Of a stretch of 64,000 nt of DNA, positions 35,174 through 49,191 are shown one piece after another. Where the stretch lies: contig NC_066838.1 in NCBI RefSeq assembly GCF_001640805.2, positions 4,613,101 through 4,677,100 on the forward strand, written 5' to 3'. Origin of the DNA: Lates calcarifer (lineage: Eukaryota; Chordata; Actinopteri; Centropomidae). The notes beneath the pieces are model-generated. The model made no database searches. It was not told the origin of the DNA and saw nothing but the letters and a program-made list of their open reading frames with translations. Within the stretch, counting starts at the first letter, position 1. Each line of letters begins with the position of its first letter. The translations under genes and the position numbers were made by a program.

Positions 35174-35828
35174 TAGGGATGGGGGGGGGGGATACTTCGA
35201 TATTCACAAGCTATTCATTTGATATTGATTCCTTTAAAAAAAAAAAAAATTGATAGTAAAATTAGATAGAAAAACGTGGGTGGCTGCATCACTACTAAAA
35301 GTTTTCAGGGCTTTCATATAGTGTCTGTGCTGATAACAGCCTGTGTCACATGACTGTGTGACCCGAGCGTGCAGCAGCTTTCACACTTTCGCATCAGGCA
35401 TGAGAGATGGTGAACAGTAGAAAGAAAGTGCAGCGTGATATGGTGGTATGTTACACCTGTAGATAAGAATACAGCAAGGTGCAGCAACATGAGTAGCTCC
35501 TGGATATATTTCAAAACAGCACACTGAAAGTCAACAAGAGGATGCCCACACCTCCAAATATCCAGCGTTACCCTCTGTCCAACACACACACACATTTTAC
35601 TTTTCGAAAAAAAATGTGTTCATTTAATTAATCTTATTTACTTTTGTAATTAATTTTATATTAATGTCTGGTATGTGTCATGGGATTTGAATTTAAGTGT
35701 GATTATCTTTTTTGTTACCATTATTTTGAAAAATCACAGTGAAATTTAAGAAATGAATAGTATCAATATCGGTATTGCTGGGATCAGTATCGTATTGAAT
35801 CTTAAAAGGTTGGTATCGCCCATCCCTA
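35174..35828 (+). mobile_element. hAT-type non-autonomous element with TAGGGATGGG ends
   Basis: The left end TAGGGATGGG and right end CCCATCCCTA are perfect 10 bp inverted repeats. Subterminal ATACTTCGATATTC and AATATCGGTATTGC, GTATCGTATTGAATC and GGTATCGCC motifs are typical of this fish hAT group. Length is 655 bp. An 8 bp target duplication is not evident. The interior holds a 93-codon minus-strand frame without a clear domain. Confidence 0.72.
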
Positions 35829-36062
35829 ACTTGTATGTATTCTTTAATAAAAAATTAAAAAAACTCAAATTAGAATTGAAACTATTTGGTACTGTCTTGA
35901 CTTAAGAGATGTACCTCTTCACAGAAGTTGAAGGGGGGTGCTGAGGAAGGGATGTAAAGATACAGTGTGAGGTGAGAGGGACAGGTGCATGTTGGTGCCT
36001 CTTACACTTTCCAAGAGCATCATTATTTCCAATGTTCAGGGAAATAAAGGTCCCAAAATTTA

Positions 36063-36064
<2 letters not shown>

Positions 36065-36095
<31 letters not shown>
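36065..36095 (+). repeat. poly-T tract
   Basis: About 31 consecutive T. It may be the reverse-strand tail of an old retroposed sequence, but no body is recognisable beside it. Confidence 0.95.
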
Positions 36096-36099
<4 letters not shown>

Positions 36100-37229
36100 A
36101 TGTTTAGTAGGCCTACATATTTCTGTTTTGCATTTTAGAAAATTTGAAACATTATTTTTACACTAGCAGTTTAGAGTTGTGTCTGTCTTCATCTAATTAT
36201 TTTAAATATTTACTTTTTAAATTTAAGAGCTGGGGATTACAACCAGGCAACACATTGTTGTTTTGGTCTTTTTTATGGGATTTATTGACAATACAAAAAA
36301 ACACAACAACACTAACCTTTCCCATACTACAACATTTCCATTATTATACAGCACGTACACTGTGCGTTTCTGGTTTGGCCTTAGTGAAGAATGTCAGGTC
36401 AGCACTGGTGCAGACTCACTGTCCGTCACTTCCACTCAGCACCAGCTAGCGTGTGACAGCTTTTAATATGGAGAACCCTCCACATGAACACCCCTGGAGT
36501 AGTGTAGTGTGTGGAAGTTACATTAGGATAGAAACTTTTTCTCTGATCTTTCCCGAACAGACAGAAGCTTCTTTTCTGATCTTCTCACCTTTGCTATGTC
36601 AGAGCCCTGATGATGTCTAAGACTATAAAGTGACAACAGAAAAACACACAAAAAAATTATGACTGAGCTCAGTAAATATTTCCTAGAGGTTCTTTCACAG
36701 TAAAGCATTTCCTGGTTTCTTATCTTTTACTGCATTCTAGATTAACTTAAAAAAAAAAAAAAAACCTTCTATGCAATGATGAAACAGAACTGTTGTTTAC
36801 ATATCACAGTCACAGTTTATTTTGGTATACCCATATATTTTTAACACCTAAAATAAAATCTTAGCTTAGCACTTTTGTGACTAAATGCCACTGAAAAGCT
36901 GTTTGTGTTTGTACACTGGATGTGAGATTAAGAACGACCAACTGCAGCCTGGAGCTGTAGTGTGAGATAATGGCTGCTCTGCATTTGGTAAACCTCCTGC
37001 TTTATTAATAAAATCCTTCTCTGACATTTGGCTCATCAGGCTTCAATTACAAGTCTTAGTTGACTAATCTGAAGATGGAAATGGTCACATATTACACTTC
37101 ACATACGTGTAACCACAAACATGTAACAGCAGCTTGAACAGAAATGCTAAAGCAGGGCTAAATGGATTAGCTTCCTCAGAGGTGATCGCAACACAGAGAC
37201 TGATTTGTGCCTCTGTGTGTGGTGTCATG

Positions 37230-37266
37230 TACTGTGTGTGTGTGTGTGTGTGTGTGTTTGTGTGTG
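37230..37266 (+). repeat. (GT)n microsatellite
   Basis: About 16 GT units with one TTT interruption. Confidence 0.95.
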
Positions 37267-38629
37267 CACCAAAGCTGCACTGCAGGGAGCAGAGACACTG
37301 AGAAGAGCTGCTTGACTCCTGCCATGTCTTCACAGTGGAGGCTTGGATACCATAGTAATGAGTGGTGTGCATTGTGTACACAACTCCGCTGTGATTGGGC
37401 TTACCAGAGGATAAACAAACCCGTTACGCTACACTTGCATGTTCTCACACACATCCACACGCATCCTCAGAGACACAATTAAAGAAACAGAAATAAAGAA
37501 ATTAAAGCATCCCTAATGTAAATATGAATACAGTGAACGCTCCATTAGTGTTGTGATAGGGTCTCTGCTGAGTTGAACCTTTCTTGTTGTGTTTGTTTAG
37601 CTTGTTGTGTTGTGATCTGGCTGAAACAGCGGGACCTCCATTTACCCAGGGTTCCCGGCAGGTCAGTGCATTAACAGCAAAATGCTGAACACTGTTGGAT
37701 ACGAGGCTAACGGGGATGGTGAGGAGTTATTTCATGTGGCACTCAGCAGTGAATGTGGGAGGACTTCTTGGAGTAAAAACACACACACACACATTCAGAA
37801 GATACCCAAAGCTACACAGAGATACAAGTGCAGTTCTGACACATAAACAGTGCCTGTGACTTTAAAGAAACACTAATGATGTGTGTTTTAAAGCTGCATA
37901 AGGTCCATGTCCTCGAGCATGTGCTTTGTGAAAACCAAAAGGATGAGAGGATGTCATGGAGGAAGCGCTTACTTGCTGTGTATTCAGAGACTTTTTGGAT
38001 GTCTCTCTGAGGTTTTGACTCATCACCTCCTGCCAATGTGAGGAGCAGGGGTCCAGCTAGAATCCCCCACCAGTAACAGCTCAAATTAGTTAAGTCTTTG
38101 AAGAATGGTTCCCTGTTGTTGGTTGGGGTACAGTCAGCTCATAGTTTGGTATGATACAACACTGGGATTACAGTTTGATGCACTTTGATGCAATATTCAA
38201 CACTGTTTCTCAAGTTCGTTTAGAAAAAAAAAAAAAGTAATTACTGCGTGAAATATGTTAATGAGCAATGTGCAGCACCTAAGTTGTAGGGAGGTGGTTG
38301 AGGTCAGTAGTGGGTGTACAAAGTGCTGGACTTTGATGCCAGAGACTAGGGTTCATAGTGATGAGATTAAAAAAAATTATTAATGTTGTTTCAGTTCCTA
38401 CAGGCAGATATTGCAAGAGCGTGTATGGCAGACAAAAACAAACAAAACACATTCTCTTGGAATGTTTTACAGATATATTCAGTGTAACATTTTTCAGCCT
38501 GGTAGACATTTTAGTGTCCTGAGTGAAACATTCCACCAGCACCTGTTATGACAAATCATTTTATAATAATTAATTATTTAATTGTTTTCAGCTTAACTAA
38601 ACTTCTGTGCCATCAACATCATCTGTCAG

Positions 38630-39382
38630 TTAGTATCTTAATGCCAATTATTGCTGCTGATATTCGTCATTTTGACACATATCAGCATCTGCCTTTTTTT
38701 TTTTTAATCTGGCGGCCGATAAGAGATCAATTTAAAACTGGGTTATTTTGGCTCTGATGCAGCCGCACCTCTCTGTCTGCACTCACTACTCTGTCTCCAG
38801 CATTGTCCCACCAACAGCACCATCTGATTGGTTACACACAGAGCCACAGCATGGGTAACAGCCAATCAGCAGTGAGAGTTTATAAGAAAGTTTTATAAGA
38901 GATGCTGCTGACCCTGGGAACTCCCTGCACTTTTTGTTTTTGTTTGAACTTAAAACAAAGATAAGTGAAAGATAAAATAAGATTTCAGTTATATTGAAAT
39001 TTTGGAAAAGTTTATTTACTGTAGAAAACTTTAGGGAGATATTTATTTGTTTAAGTTTTCATTTAACTTTATAAGACATGCTGCTGAGCCTGGGAGCTCC
39101 CTGCACTTTTTGTTAGAATTTTAAAACAAAGATGTCTATTGTCTAAGATACAAAAAAAAAAAAAACCTTTAACATGTTGCAAATCTGAAAAGCTATTTAA
39201 TAAACATATACTTAAAGGCATTTAAACTAAGTTAAGTGTTGGAGTTTGTATTATTCAAAATTTTGACGCCAATATTTTCACTTTTACTGCAAATGAATAT
39301 CTGCTCCAAATATCGGTTATTGGCCTCCTTGACTACGAATAATCGGTATCAGCCCTGAAAAAACCATATCGGTCCATCTCTA
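38630..39382 (+). mobile_element. hAT-type non-autonomous element, copy B
   Basis: Collinear with 28698-29447 over its whole length and almost identical. The long run from ACTGGGTTATTTTGGCTCTG to ATCTGCTCCAAATATCGGTT differs at only a few bases. Its right end, GGACCGATAT in minus sense preceded by TAGAGAT, is more complete than in copy A. The left ~20 bp are diverged. No convincing target duplication was found. Confidence 0.85.
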
Positions 39383-41142
39383 ATCTTTACATGTGCATTA
39401 GTCCCTGTAATGTATTACCCTGGTTTCAATCATGTTCATATTATAATGTAGAACATTTATCTACCATTATCCATGTTACTTTTCATCTGTGCATGAGTGT
39501 CCTGATGCCTCCACATTCCAGACAGTTTGTCATTTCTGTATTAATTGCTGTTATGAATATGAGACCTTGAATTACCTGTTATCTGTCCTGACCCCTGTCC
39601 CCTTCATTGTACAATTTACAGTGCACACTTTAGGCCTGTTATAGATTAATAGCTCAGAATTATTATACAAAATGCTTGTTTCCTATAATATTTTCTGCAG
39701 TAGAGAGGATGTCTCACCCATGAACCTCTGCATTAACAACATACTTATAACAGCAGCATTTCAGAGGTGTGGCTCAACTGCAAAATGTCACTGAAACAGA
39801 TGTAAAAAGCTTGTTTGCTGCTGCTGTCATACAACTGCAACTGCAACTGAAACGCCTTCAGTGTTTTAATGGAGCACAGTAGGGTGATTCTGACAGCTGT
39901 CATTCCAGGGGCAAACATCTGGATTTACAGCTGATGCCTAATTAATACCTAGTGCTACCTAGTAATAAAAGTGTTGGGATTTGCCTGCCTCAAGACATCA
40001 GTTACATTGCTTTCATTTCAGTGTACAGGTATCTGTTGTTGAACCCACTGACTATTATATGACTTTAGTTGAGGACACACTTGTGCACATACAGTTTTAT
40101 CTGTGTCCTGATTATGATTTATCCCATGTAGATCATATTATAATGTTTGCATGTAAGACAAGCAAGTTATGACAGTGAGAGACAGCCCCTCTACAGTCTG
40201 TAGTCTTTTTTTTAACAATGTAAGCAGCACATTGGACATCAGTGACAGACTTTTTAAGTAGTACAATTAATTACAAAATATTTCTACCTCCTACTTGACT
40301 TGATATAAATGAGCCCAGATCATCTGATTCACATAAAGTCCTGCTAAATCAAATCTGATGTTGGACTGTTGTGTCCACTGCTGCAGAACTTTGAATATTG
40401 GCTTGAGAATAGGCACTGAAAGTGTGTATTCCTTCTATTTCACCTGTACAAAACCTAAGTTCAGGCCTTTGGTAAAAAGGACCATGTCTAAAAGTGGCAG
40501 AGTACAATTAGTCCAGAGTACATATCCCCTATAATCTACTGGATCTGTGAGAATTTCATATACTGTACAATTATAGTGCTAGAGTGACTCAAAATGCAGA
40601 GTTTGGCTTTGGAAAGCTGAACAGTTTCCAGCTGAATGGATCCTTTGTCAACAGTCTTTTCCTGTCAAATTTGAAGGGAGAGACAGACGTGTATTGCTGC
40701 CAGTTAGACAAGGATCTGGACAAGGAACTCAAGATAAGAAGATAAGGACCCATCTCAAGAGAGTTTGATAAAAAAAGAAAAATCACATTGTGAGGTAACT
40801 TGAGCGACATGTTAACACAGACAGGGCCTACAAGATGTTAAAACTATTGCACAACTTTGAAATAAAAAATAAATAAATAAAATCACAGAGCAAAGTTAAT
40901 TCTAGAAATCTATGGCATTCATTGGCTCCATCAGTATGTCACCTTCCACATAATGAAGGTCTCTAATGTGGTCTACTAGACTTCTACTAAAAAGCCAGTG
41001 AAGGAAGTGATGCTACAGCAGCATGCTCAAGTAAAATTGTGGTTTGTGAAGCATACTTCTGTTAATAGTTTGAGAAATTTGAGTAGGTAAACGCAGAGCT
41101 AGTACAGACTGGATGTCACATCCTTCAAGTCTGCATTAACAA
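39383..41142. other. intergenic, no gene recognised
   Basis: AT-rich, with a short (AAAT)n at 40866-40882. Nothing coding recognised. Confidence 0.4.
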
Positions 41143-42048
41143 TTGAAACCCAAGCCTTGTGTTTTGATGTCAAAGTGGAATTTTCATCGTCTGCCAAATG
41201 TCACAAGCCTCGCTCACTTCTTTGAAATGGATCATCAAGAGGTGCGCTGGCATGTTGTCACAAGGTGGCTGTCACTTCTGCCAGCTGTTGAGCGCATCCT
41301 GCACAGCTGGCCTGCTCCTCACTCCAACTTCCTCTCTGAAGGAGAAGAACAGCGCAGTAAGGGGCTGAGGTAAGTCAGCCCCCGAGAGGAAGCTGAGGTG
41401 TTGCACATTATATACACAGTCTGTGTGTGTTTTCCAAACAACGGTCCTGAAGTTGGAGAAAATTAATGCATCTGTCTTAGACTTGCTCTCAGTCACTGTC
41501 ATTTTTTAAAAAAAACTTTGTGAAAGACTTTGCCTGTTTACCTTGGGAGAGAGAGAATGGTATGACATCCAAAAATATCCCCCAGGTAAATATGTGGTAC
41601 ACACCTTAGCCATGAGGCTTCCCATACACTTGGTCACAGTTGACCTCCATGCCAAAGTGATCAGAGGGTATCAAAACTGAAATACAGTTACATTACAGAT
41701 GGTGTGACTATAGTTCACTTCTGAATCTATGTTCATTCTGGTGCTTGACACAGCTCAAAACAGCCATTCCTCTTTCCCAGAGACATAAAAATAGGCAATA
41801 ATAAAAACTGTGTTGTTGCACAAGACCAGACAGTCCATGATTCTGAGGCCTGATGGAGCCTGATGGGAGCACTGTCCATCTATCTTCCTAGTACCTACTG
41901 TGAGACAATCTTCAGTCTCATGACACAGTTTTGGACCAACAAAGAAAACAGAATGTTCAGAGGTGACATGAGTGCATACAGAGTCAATGGAAAGGCACAA
42001 ATGAAGGCAGATAGATGCAGTCACACACTAGTAAACACACGTGGTTGA
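41143..42048 (+). pseudogene. hAT transposase C-terminal pseudogene
   Basis: Plus-strand pieces appear in order. First is EVRWHVVTRWLSLLPAVERI followed by LHSWPAPHSNFLSEGEE, the TRW-LSL-P-hydrophobic landmark in the C-terminal half of hAT transposases of the ZBED/ZNF862-like class. A diverged stretch follows. At 41900-42000 comes TIFSLMTQFWTNKENRM, the conserved C-terminal dimerisation segment (intact versions read xIFSLMTxFWxxxxNR). Stop codons and lost frame separate the pieces. No ends recognised. Non-functional. Confidence 0.72.
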
Positions 42049-44392
42049 GGTAAAAATGTTTTTTTCTTTTTCTTTGTTATGATCCTGGGTTGGATATTTT
42101 TGTGTTGTGACTTTCTTTGACAGATCTCTCCTCTCCACTGCTGAGTGTGTGAGTGCGTGCGTGTGGGTGTGCATGCGCCTGAAGTAATTGCAGCCATTTT
42201 ACAGCTGAGAGCAACATGATTTAGTTGTGTGATGGTGTGCTAATTCTGCTATCTTATTTAAAAAGTAAATTTTGGTGTGTAACTTTGCTGTAAATTCTGA
42301 GCACTGTGTAACTAGAGCAGTAATAGTTTTTCTTTTGTGGGTGTGAGAGGCCCTTTGGTTTAACACCTGTAAATAGTGTGGTTTAAAAAAAAGGAAAACT
42401 ATTTATTCACACATCAAACCCCTATACATACATTTTATGCAGCAGTGTTGTCATCTTAACCTATCAAATATACAACCTTGTATCTAAATTCGCTCCACCA
42501 ACTGGTGCCTAACATGTATGACAGCCAATCAGAATGCAGTGTAGCTGTGACAGTGGGGGGTAAGTCGGGTCACGGGGGATTCAATTCAGTTCATTCAACT
42601 TTTGCTTTTAGCTTTAAAGCATTAACTATAAAAAATAAAAAAAATAAAAAAGATCTTTCACTTTTTTGGACCTCTTTAAAAACAGCTGGAACTGGAAACA
42701 GAACAGATAGACTGTAACTGAACCAGAATAACTCTTAAGTGATAAACTTAAAGGATTTTAAATATTACTCCCATCCATGTACAGCAGCATTAGCAAAATC
42801 ATCAAAACATCTACATAAAGTTTTCTCTGCCACTGAACATGTTTTATTGCTGAGAGAGGGAGTGGTGATGGTCGCTTGGTCGCTATGTAGCAGAACTTTC
42901 GAATACCTCACTACTACAATACTCAGAAGTATCAAAAGTAAAAGTACTTGTTAGACACTATAATTCCCCCTGTCAGTGTTAGATTGCCATATCATAAACT
43001 GTCTTACCAGATTATTATTACTAATAACATCTAAACAGCATTTTAATGTTGGTTGAAATGATTCTTTACATACTGTTTGGTGGGTTAATTCTTAAAATTC
43101 TATCATTTTATAAACTTGTCATAGGTTGACTAACGTGTAAATTTATGACCTAAAAAGTAACTAGTGACAGTAGTTGTCAGATAAATGGAGTGTATACAGT
43201 AGTAGTGTATATATAACTAAATATACCAATCAAACTCCCTTGGACAGGGACACAACAGAGACATCTAGGCATCTGGTGGACTTCCCAGTAAGTCTGGAAA
43301 TAAGTCTGTTTGAGCTGTCATACACTGAGTCAGTGTTTGTGGTCATGTGTTGCTGGCAAGTGCAAAACATGTCCAGAGGTCAATACAGGCTGAAAATTCA
43401 CTATCCTGCGACTGTGTTCATGTACTCTGTTTGGAAGAGGATTTATTATTTTCTATTTTTCAGCATCATGATGCATGCATGATCATACTTTATCACAAAA
43501 AAAAATCATGATACTGTAAACTGCTGCCTTGCGAGCTGTCAGTCATCTTGTTGCACCTCTAAAGTCTTCAACAAAAGTAGGAACCAAAGCTATTAGTGCA
43601 GTGATGAATTTCTTTGCAATACCTACATGAAGTTCCCCACCCCCTCAGTTTGTCAAAGTAAAAACCAATCCACTGAGTAACTCCCTGACTCACTGTTTTT
43701 TCCCTGGAGAAATTCAATTCCAGGTATTACCTTTTTTTGGCGCTAAAACTGGGATGTATCTGCCCATAATCAAGCGTTATTATGTGACTTTGTTCCAACA
43801 TTCACAGCAAACTACAGAATAATACACTGGATCAATACACTTCTTGATTACAAATTTCTCCTGGGAACTGTACTCGATATATATTGTTAAATTGATCGTT
43901 AACGTCACGCCAGTGTTGCTTATATGCCAGAGGTAGAAAGAAAAATGAAACTCTGGAGAGATGAAGTGAGAGGGAGAAGGGAGCTTAAGGGAAATAAAAG
44001 AAAGTGAGCATAAGAAGGAAGGAGAGAGAGAGCTGTTCAGACGTGTGAAGTGGCTGAGTGTAAAAGCAATCTATTTGCTAGCACGGTGATGACAGGAGTG
44101 GGCAGGCGTTCAATATCATAACAGCACAGAGGTGGAGTGGCAAATCCACCTTTCCTCCGTCCCTGCCATCCATCCACCCATCTGTCCATCTGTCTGTCTC
44201 TACATGGGGGTGGGGGGGCTGAAGCAGTGGAGTGATACCTGTCAGTCAAGAGAGGAAAGGAAGGATGTGAGGTGTGGAGAAGAGTTGTGGTAATGGATGG
44301 CTGAACAGAGGAGGAACCAAGGGCCAGAGAGGTGGGCCAAAGTGACTGAGATCATAGTTGGATAGTGTGTGTATTATTTTATAAATATATTG
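42049..44392. other. intergenic, no gene recognised
   Basis: Mixed AT-rich DNA with an A-rich stretch at 42628-42651 and purine-rich DNA at 43925-44035. Frames of 60-102 codons have no recognisable domain. Confidence 0.4.
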
Positions 44393-44588
44393 GATGGTAA
44401 ATGGACGTTCATTCACATTCATACAGTGCTTTAACACATTCACACACTGATGATACATCGGGGGCAACGTGGGGTTCAGTATCTTGCCCAAGGATACTTC
44501 GGCACAGACTGGAGAAGCCAGGGATCAAACCACTGACCTTCTGATTAGTGGGCGACCCACCCCACCTCTTGAGCCACGGCCACCCATA
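44393..44588 (+). repeat. SINE-like teleost repeat (GGTAAATGGAC family)
   Basis: The order GGTAAATGGACG, CATTCACATTCATACAGTGC, TTCAGTATCTTGCCCAAGGA, TACTTCGGCA, GAAGCCAGGGATCAAACCA, TGATTAGTGGGCGACCCACC and TGAGCCACGGCCACCC matches a very abundant fish interspersed repeat. It ends with the usual GAGCCAC(A/G)GCC block. The internal part is shortened relative to the versions I know. Confidence 0.7.
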
Positions 44589-47500
44589 TTCTCACCCAGA
44601 ACCCCATATTATATCTGATACATCTTCATACTAACATCATTTATCTCCTTAAAAACACCTTCTATTACTATACATACTGCTATGACATACAACTCAAGGG
44701 TCATGTGGTACTAGGGGCATGATGAACTAGGGGCACATTCAAGCTAAAATGGTGACTTAAGTTCCTCTTTAAAACCTGCCACACTGTGAGAAGGTGATCA
44801 GCAATTAGCGTTAGCAGTAGTGTTTCTAATCCAGATAAAATATGAAGATTAAATAACACACTAGTTTTGGTTGGTTTGTTGCTGCATCCACCAGCCTCTA
44901 ACATGCCGGTGCAGGGTTTAGGATTTCCGTCAACTCAGCCTCAGAATTAATGACAGCTCATCAAAATGAGTGACAAGCAGGGAAGTGCAGACATTTTAAG
45001 CACCAGTGATTCAAACTAAGAATAAGGGCATCCCCCAACCTGCACACAATCTCATTCGCTCACACGCAGACTTTCATGCACATGTGCACAGACACACACA
45101 TACACAATGTGAACATATATCATTTAAATTTGACAACCTGTCTGTCAGTGACTTGACAGGATGTTTGTCATTTTGATGTGGGAAATGCCTTTTCTGCACA
45201 ATCTATAATTAGGAGTCAAAAGGTTTGAATATATTTGCTTTGCTAGGCTTCTTATTTTAGCTCACACCTATTATAACTGGACATTTTTTTGTTTAATTGA
45301 TTCATATTCCATAGATTGACCCAGGACATAATGAACGTCTTTGCTAATTGTCAGTTTAGGGTTTTCTCCAGAGTGTGTATTTTTTTTACACTTGGCCAGA
45401 GAAGGTGTCATTGAGAAAGGCTGAGCAGAAACCATTCCTCTCATACTGTAAAACTAATGTTAGTTTAAGCTGCTGCAGTGAAGAGATATTATTGGTGGTT
45501 GTATTTGTGTTATACTGCTAAAACTGAGCAAAGCTGGTCTATTTTTTATTTTTTTTATTTTAAGAAAAATGAGTTTTGCTTGAAGATAAGCGCTTACCTT
45601 TGATGTTTTTAATTATGCTAAATAGAATCTTTTAATGACATTATCTTAATAATTCAAAAAGGTGTGAGGTGTGTAAAAGAAAGCAGACACCTGTTGTCTT
45701 AGTACATCAGATACACATTTATTTAACAGTAAATGTCCTGTACTATTCAGGTCTTACAACTCAGGTTGTAAATACAGATTGTGAACATTAATTAGACAGC
45801 CATTTAAAAAGTATAATTTTTCTGTCTTCACAGGTAGTTCTCAGCTGAATCTTGGTGTACTGTACTTAAGGGGGTGGATTTAAATTTAATATGTGCACAA
45901 TGTGAAGTGATATGAGCCTCAAAGCATTTGATATTAACAACATAAACAAAAAATGTACTGATGGACTATAACTGCATTTTTTCCAGTGACTTTTGTTTTA
46001 GAAGGACATTTTTCATGACAATCTCTGTCTTTTCACTGTTAAGTAAATATCACAACCACACATACAGTGGTTTTTCTAAATTGGCCAGGTTACAGATGTG
46101 CTAGCTGAGAGATAGTGTCATATGTGTGTCACCAAGCAAAAGGTGCGAATGTAAGTTTAGATGTAGCAAAGACACCCTCTGTAGCAGTGGGTAGAAAGAC
46201 CATAAGAAATAAATACAACAAAAAGTAACAACAAACACGTCGGTAGAAATGAAACAGCTACCTACCATTTGGAAAGTTGAGCGCTATAAGGGAGTGGAAA
46301 GGATTAAGATCACAGAGGGCCAACGATAATGACAAATGGCCCAACAATAACACAATGAAGAAAAAAACAACAACAGGGTTTAAGTGTAACAGCGTCATGT
46401 CACTTGTGGCCACAAGGGACCGCTGTTGTTGCTGTTCAGTAAAAGTCATATAGTCTTCTGTTAACATCGGCTGTTCACTTTGATGCTGAGGGAGAGGCAA
46501 GCATACAAATTAATCTAGCTAGCTAGCTAGCTAACTACCTGGCTAGGTAGCTCAATGGCAGTCTTTTAAATCAAAATAATAAAGAGGTTGGTAACTGTTA
46601 CTAAATCAACTAAACTCTTACAGTTCAGTTGATTTAAATTTACTTAAGTATTTTTGTATCTAACAGGTGCTAGCTAGCTAAAGGGAGCCTGCTAGGAGAG
46701 GCCATTATGAAATCATAGCATGAAACTTGAAAGGGGGCATTTTGACACTTTTTTTAAAATAATGTAGTTAATGTAAACTCTGATTTATATGAGCAGTATA
46801 AAACATATCTATAAAAAATATTTTGTTAATAATACAGTTATCCCCTGTTGCATTAAAACATAGTGTAACAATGCCTCCAGATGACTTATGGTTCTTGTGG
46901 CTGTCTGGTTTAAATACAACCCCTCCCACCACCTCACCTAACCATCACCATCATCACTTAGTATAACTGATGACTGCAGAGACGTATATTATAAACATAC
47001 CTGAACTAAACTTTATGCTAGACTTTACCCTTTTCTTGATGTTTTCCAACTTTTTTGTCTGGGACAAAGTTTTGAAGCCAATAAAAAGAGAAAACAGGAA
47101 AGCTGTGATTTATTTAAAGGTGAATGACGAGGGTAAGTTCAAAAAGAGTCAAAAGACTTGGGAGACAGCCTGACCTGAGTTGTTTGAGGAAGGATAATGG
47201 TGGTTCTGAATGGAAAGGTAAACTGAAGCTCAAACCAGGTGAAAGAGGGCAGTAGAAAGCAAAGATGAGAAGAGAGAACTGAGGGCCAGAACATAAAGCA
47301 ACATACTGTTTGAGTTTAGTTTTACTGGAAAACAAAGACAACAGTTCACACATCAACAAGCACACACAGACGCCATACCTGTCTGATGCTGAGGAGTGTT
47401 TGTATGTTGGGTCATGCTGACTGAGTGCTGCAGGTGTTATTTACCCAAGCCTGTATGGCCCAGCACTATGCCATGGAAAAAAGCACTGATGGGTTGTTTC

Positions 47501-48930
47501 AAAGAGCCTTACCTGCTCTTTCAGCATCCAAAAGTGCACTTAGGAACCTCTGTAATTTTCCATCTCTTTCCTCAGCTCAGGTTGGGTTATATTATGATGA
47601 GCAATAGTCTCTCTCCTTCTCTCGCTCTCCGTGTCTCTCATCCTCTCTCCAGCCGCCAGTCTTTCATCCTCACCCCTCCTCTCCAGCCCCCTCAGTCTAT
47701 CTCTGCCCTCACCGTTTCACATGCTACCCTGAAGTGTTGTTGCATTAATAACGAGCCTTGACTTTGACCAAAAAAACAAAAAACAAGACCTATTTCACTT
47801 TAAACTCAGAGTGCTCCTGGCAGTGATTTGGTTGTAATCAGAATTGTATGCAAAAATGCATTAAACTGATATGTAAATATGCTACATTTGTACTGAAGAT
47901 GTAATCATTCAGAGAACGAGAACCTCAGGAGGTGATGTATTTGAGCACATTAAAAACAAGGTGTAAAGGCAGTGAGCCACCAATTAACATACTGCTATTA
48001 GTACATACAGGAGACCATTTGTATGTGGATGTAATCAAGATCACATGTGACAGGCAGCACAGATACAAACTGAATGGTGCACTGAAAACGGGTCAGACTA
48101 TTTTTCTTCCATTTTCTAATAAGGCACCTTAAAAACAATTCACAAACCCTTAATAAACTCTACTGCTACTGCATCATAGACTTCAACATTTGTAGCTACA
48201 GAATTGATGGGTTATAAGAATGTTAGATCCAGTAATCTTTATTATTGAGTTACTAACTGCAGACAGTTTAACAGATTGCCAAAAATATTATTTTACTATG
48301 ATAAGTTGTGATTGATCAGACTGTATTCCTTATTTTTTATGTTGTTTTGTCTGAAAAGAGATTTTCAATGTCAGTGAGGAAATATAGACAAAGCAAGAGT
48401 CAAGAATGAAAAACAGTCAAATACATTTTACACAAAAGTTGTTTTGATTAATGCTTTGAATGATACACTACTTGAATGATTTATTAACCACAAAAAACCC
48501 ATCACAAAGTACTAGTGTACCTTTTTTAATGGATATCTTATTACAAAGTGTTACCCAAAAAGATTAAAGTTGTGGTAAATTTGTATTCTGAAGGAAATCC
48601 AATATTGGTCAACTGTCAATTGCCCAATTGTAGTCAAGATCAATATTAATGAATACTCATTAGTGTTGGTGTCACAGATTTTTTTCAGTAGCAAGGGACA
48701 ATTCACCCAATCACAGACTCTTAAGGGAAAAAAAAAAAAGTTTTCTGTAGTTTTGTGTTTATTCCATCTATGACTTGGCCAGGGAGGCATGAAAATGCCA
48801 ATATTTAAAGGAAGTAAACAACAGTACATTTCAGACACATTAATTGCTTAATTGCTGAGAGTATTTTATCCGCCATATTAACATAAGCAATTCCTTGGAA
48901 GGATAGTGCTTGCATAGCAGAAAATTGGCC
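44589..48930. other. intergenic, no gene recognised
   Basis: Includes an (AGCT)n run at 46513-46531 (CTAGCTAGCTAGCTAGCTAA) and AT-rich DNA. The 121-codon frame at 47396-47761 is low-complexity (Ser/Leu/Pro-rich) and unsupported. Confidence 0.35.
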
Positions 48931-49144
48931 TGGGGGGCTTTGGGGAATTAAAAAGGCAGATTGCATGACGTGGTGGAGGGAGAAGTCTAAGCTAGCGGAA
49001 CCGACATTTGAAGCTTTTTTTCCTCCTAATTATGATCCGTCTGTGCACTTTTTACTGCACTCTCTTTCCTCCAAAACTCTTTCAAAGCTCATTTCATTCA
49101 CTTGGAAGGGATCTGTCATGTGGAAAATAAGCTTTTATGTTTGA

Positions 49145-49191
<47 letters not shown>

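Larger units (their letters stand above)
35829..38629. other. intergenic, simple repeats only
   Basis: Contains a long T-run at 36065-36095, (GT)n at 37230-37266, a short (AC)n at 37777-37793 and A-runs near 36749 and 38224. No gene recognised. Confidence 0.4.
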
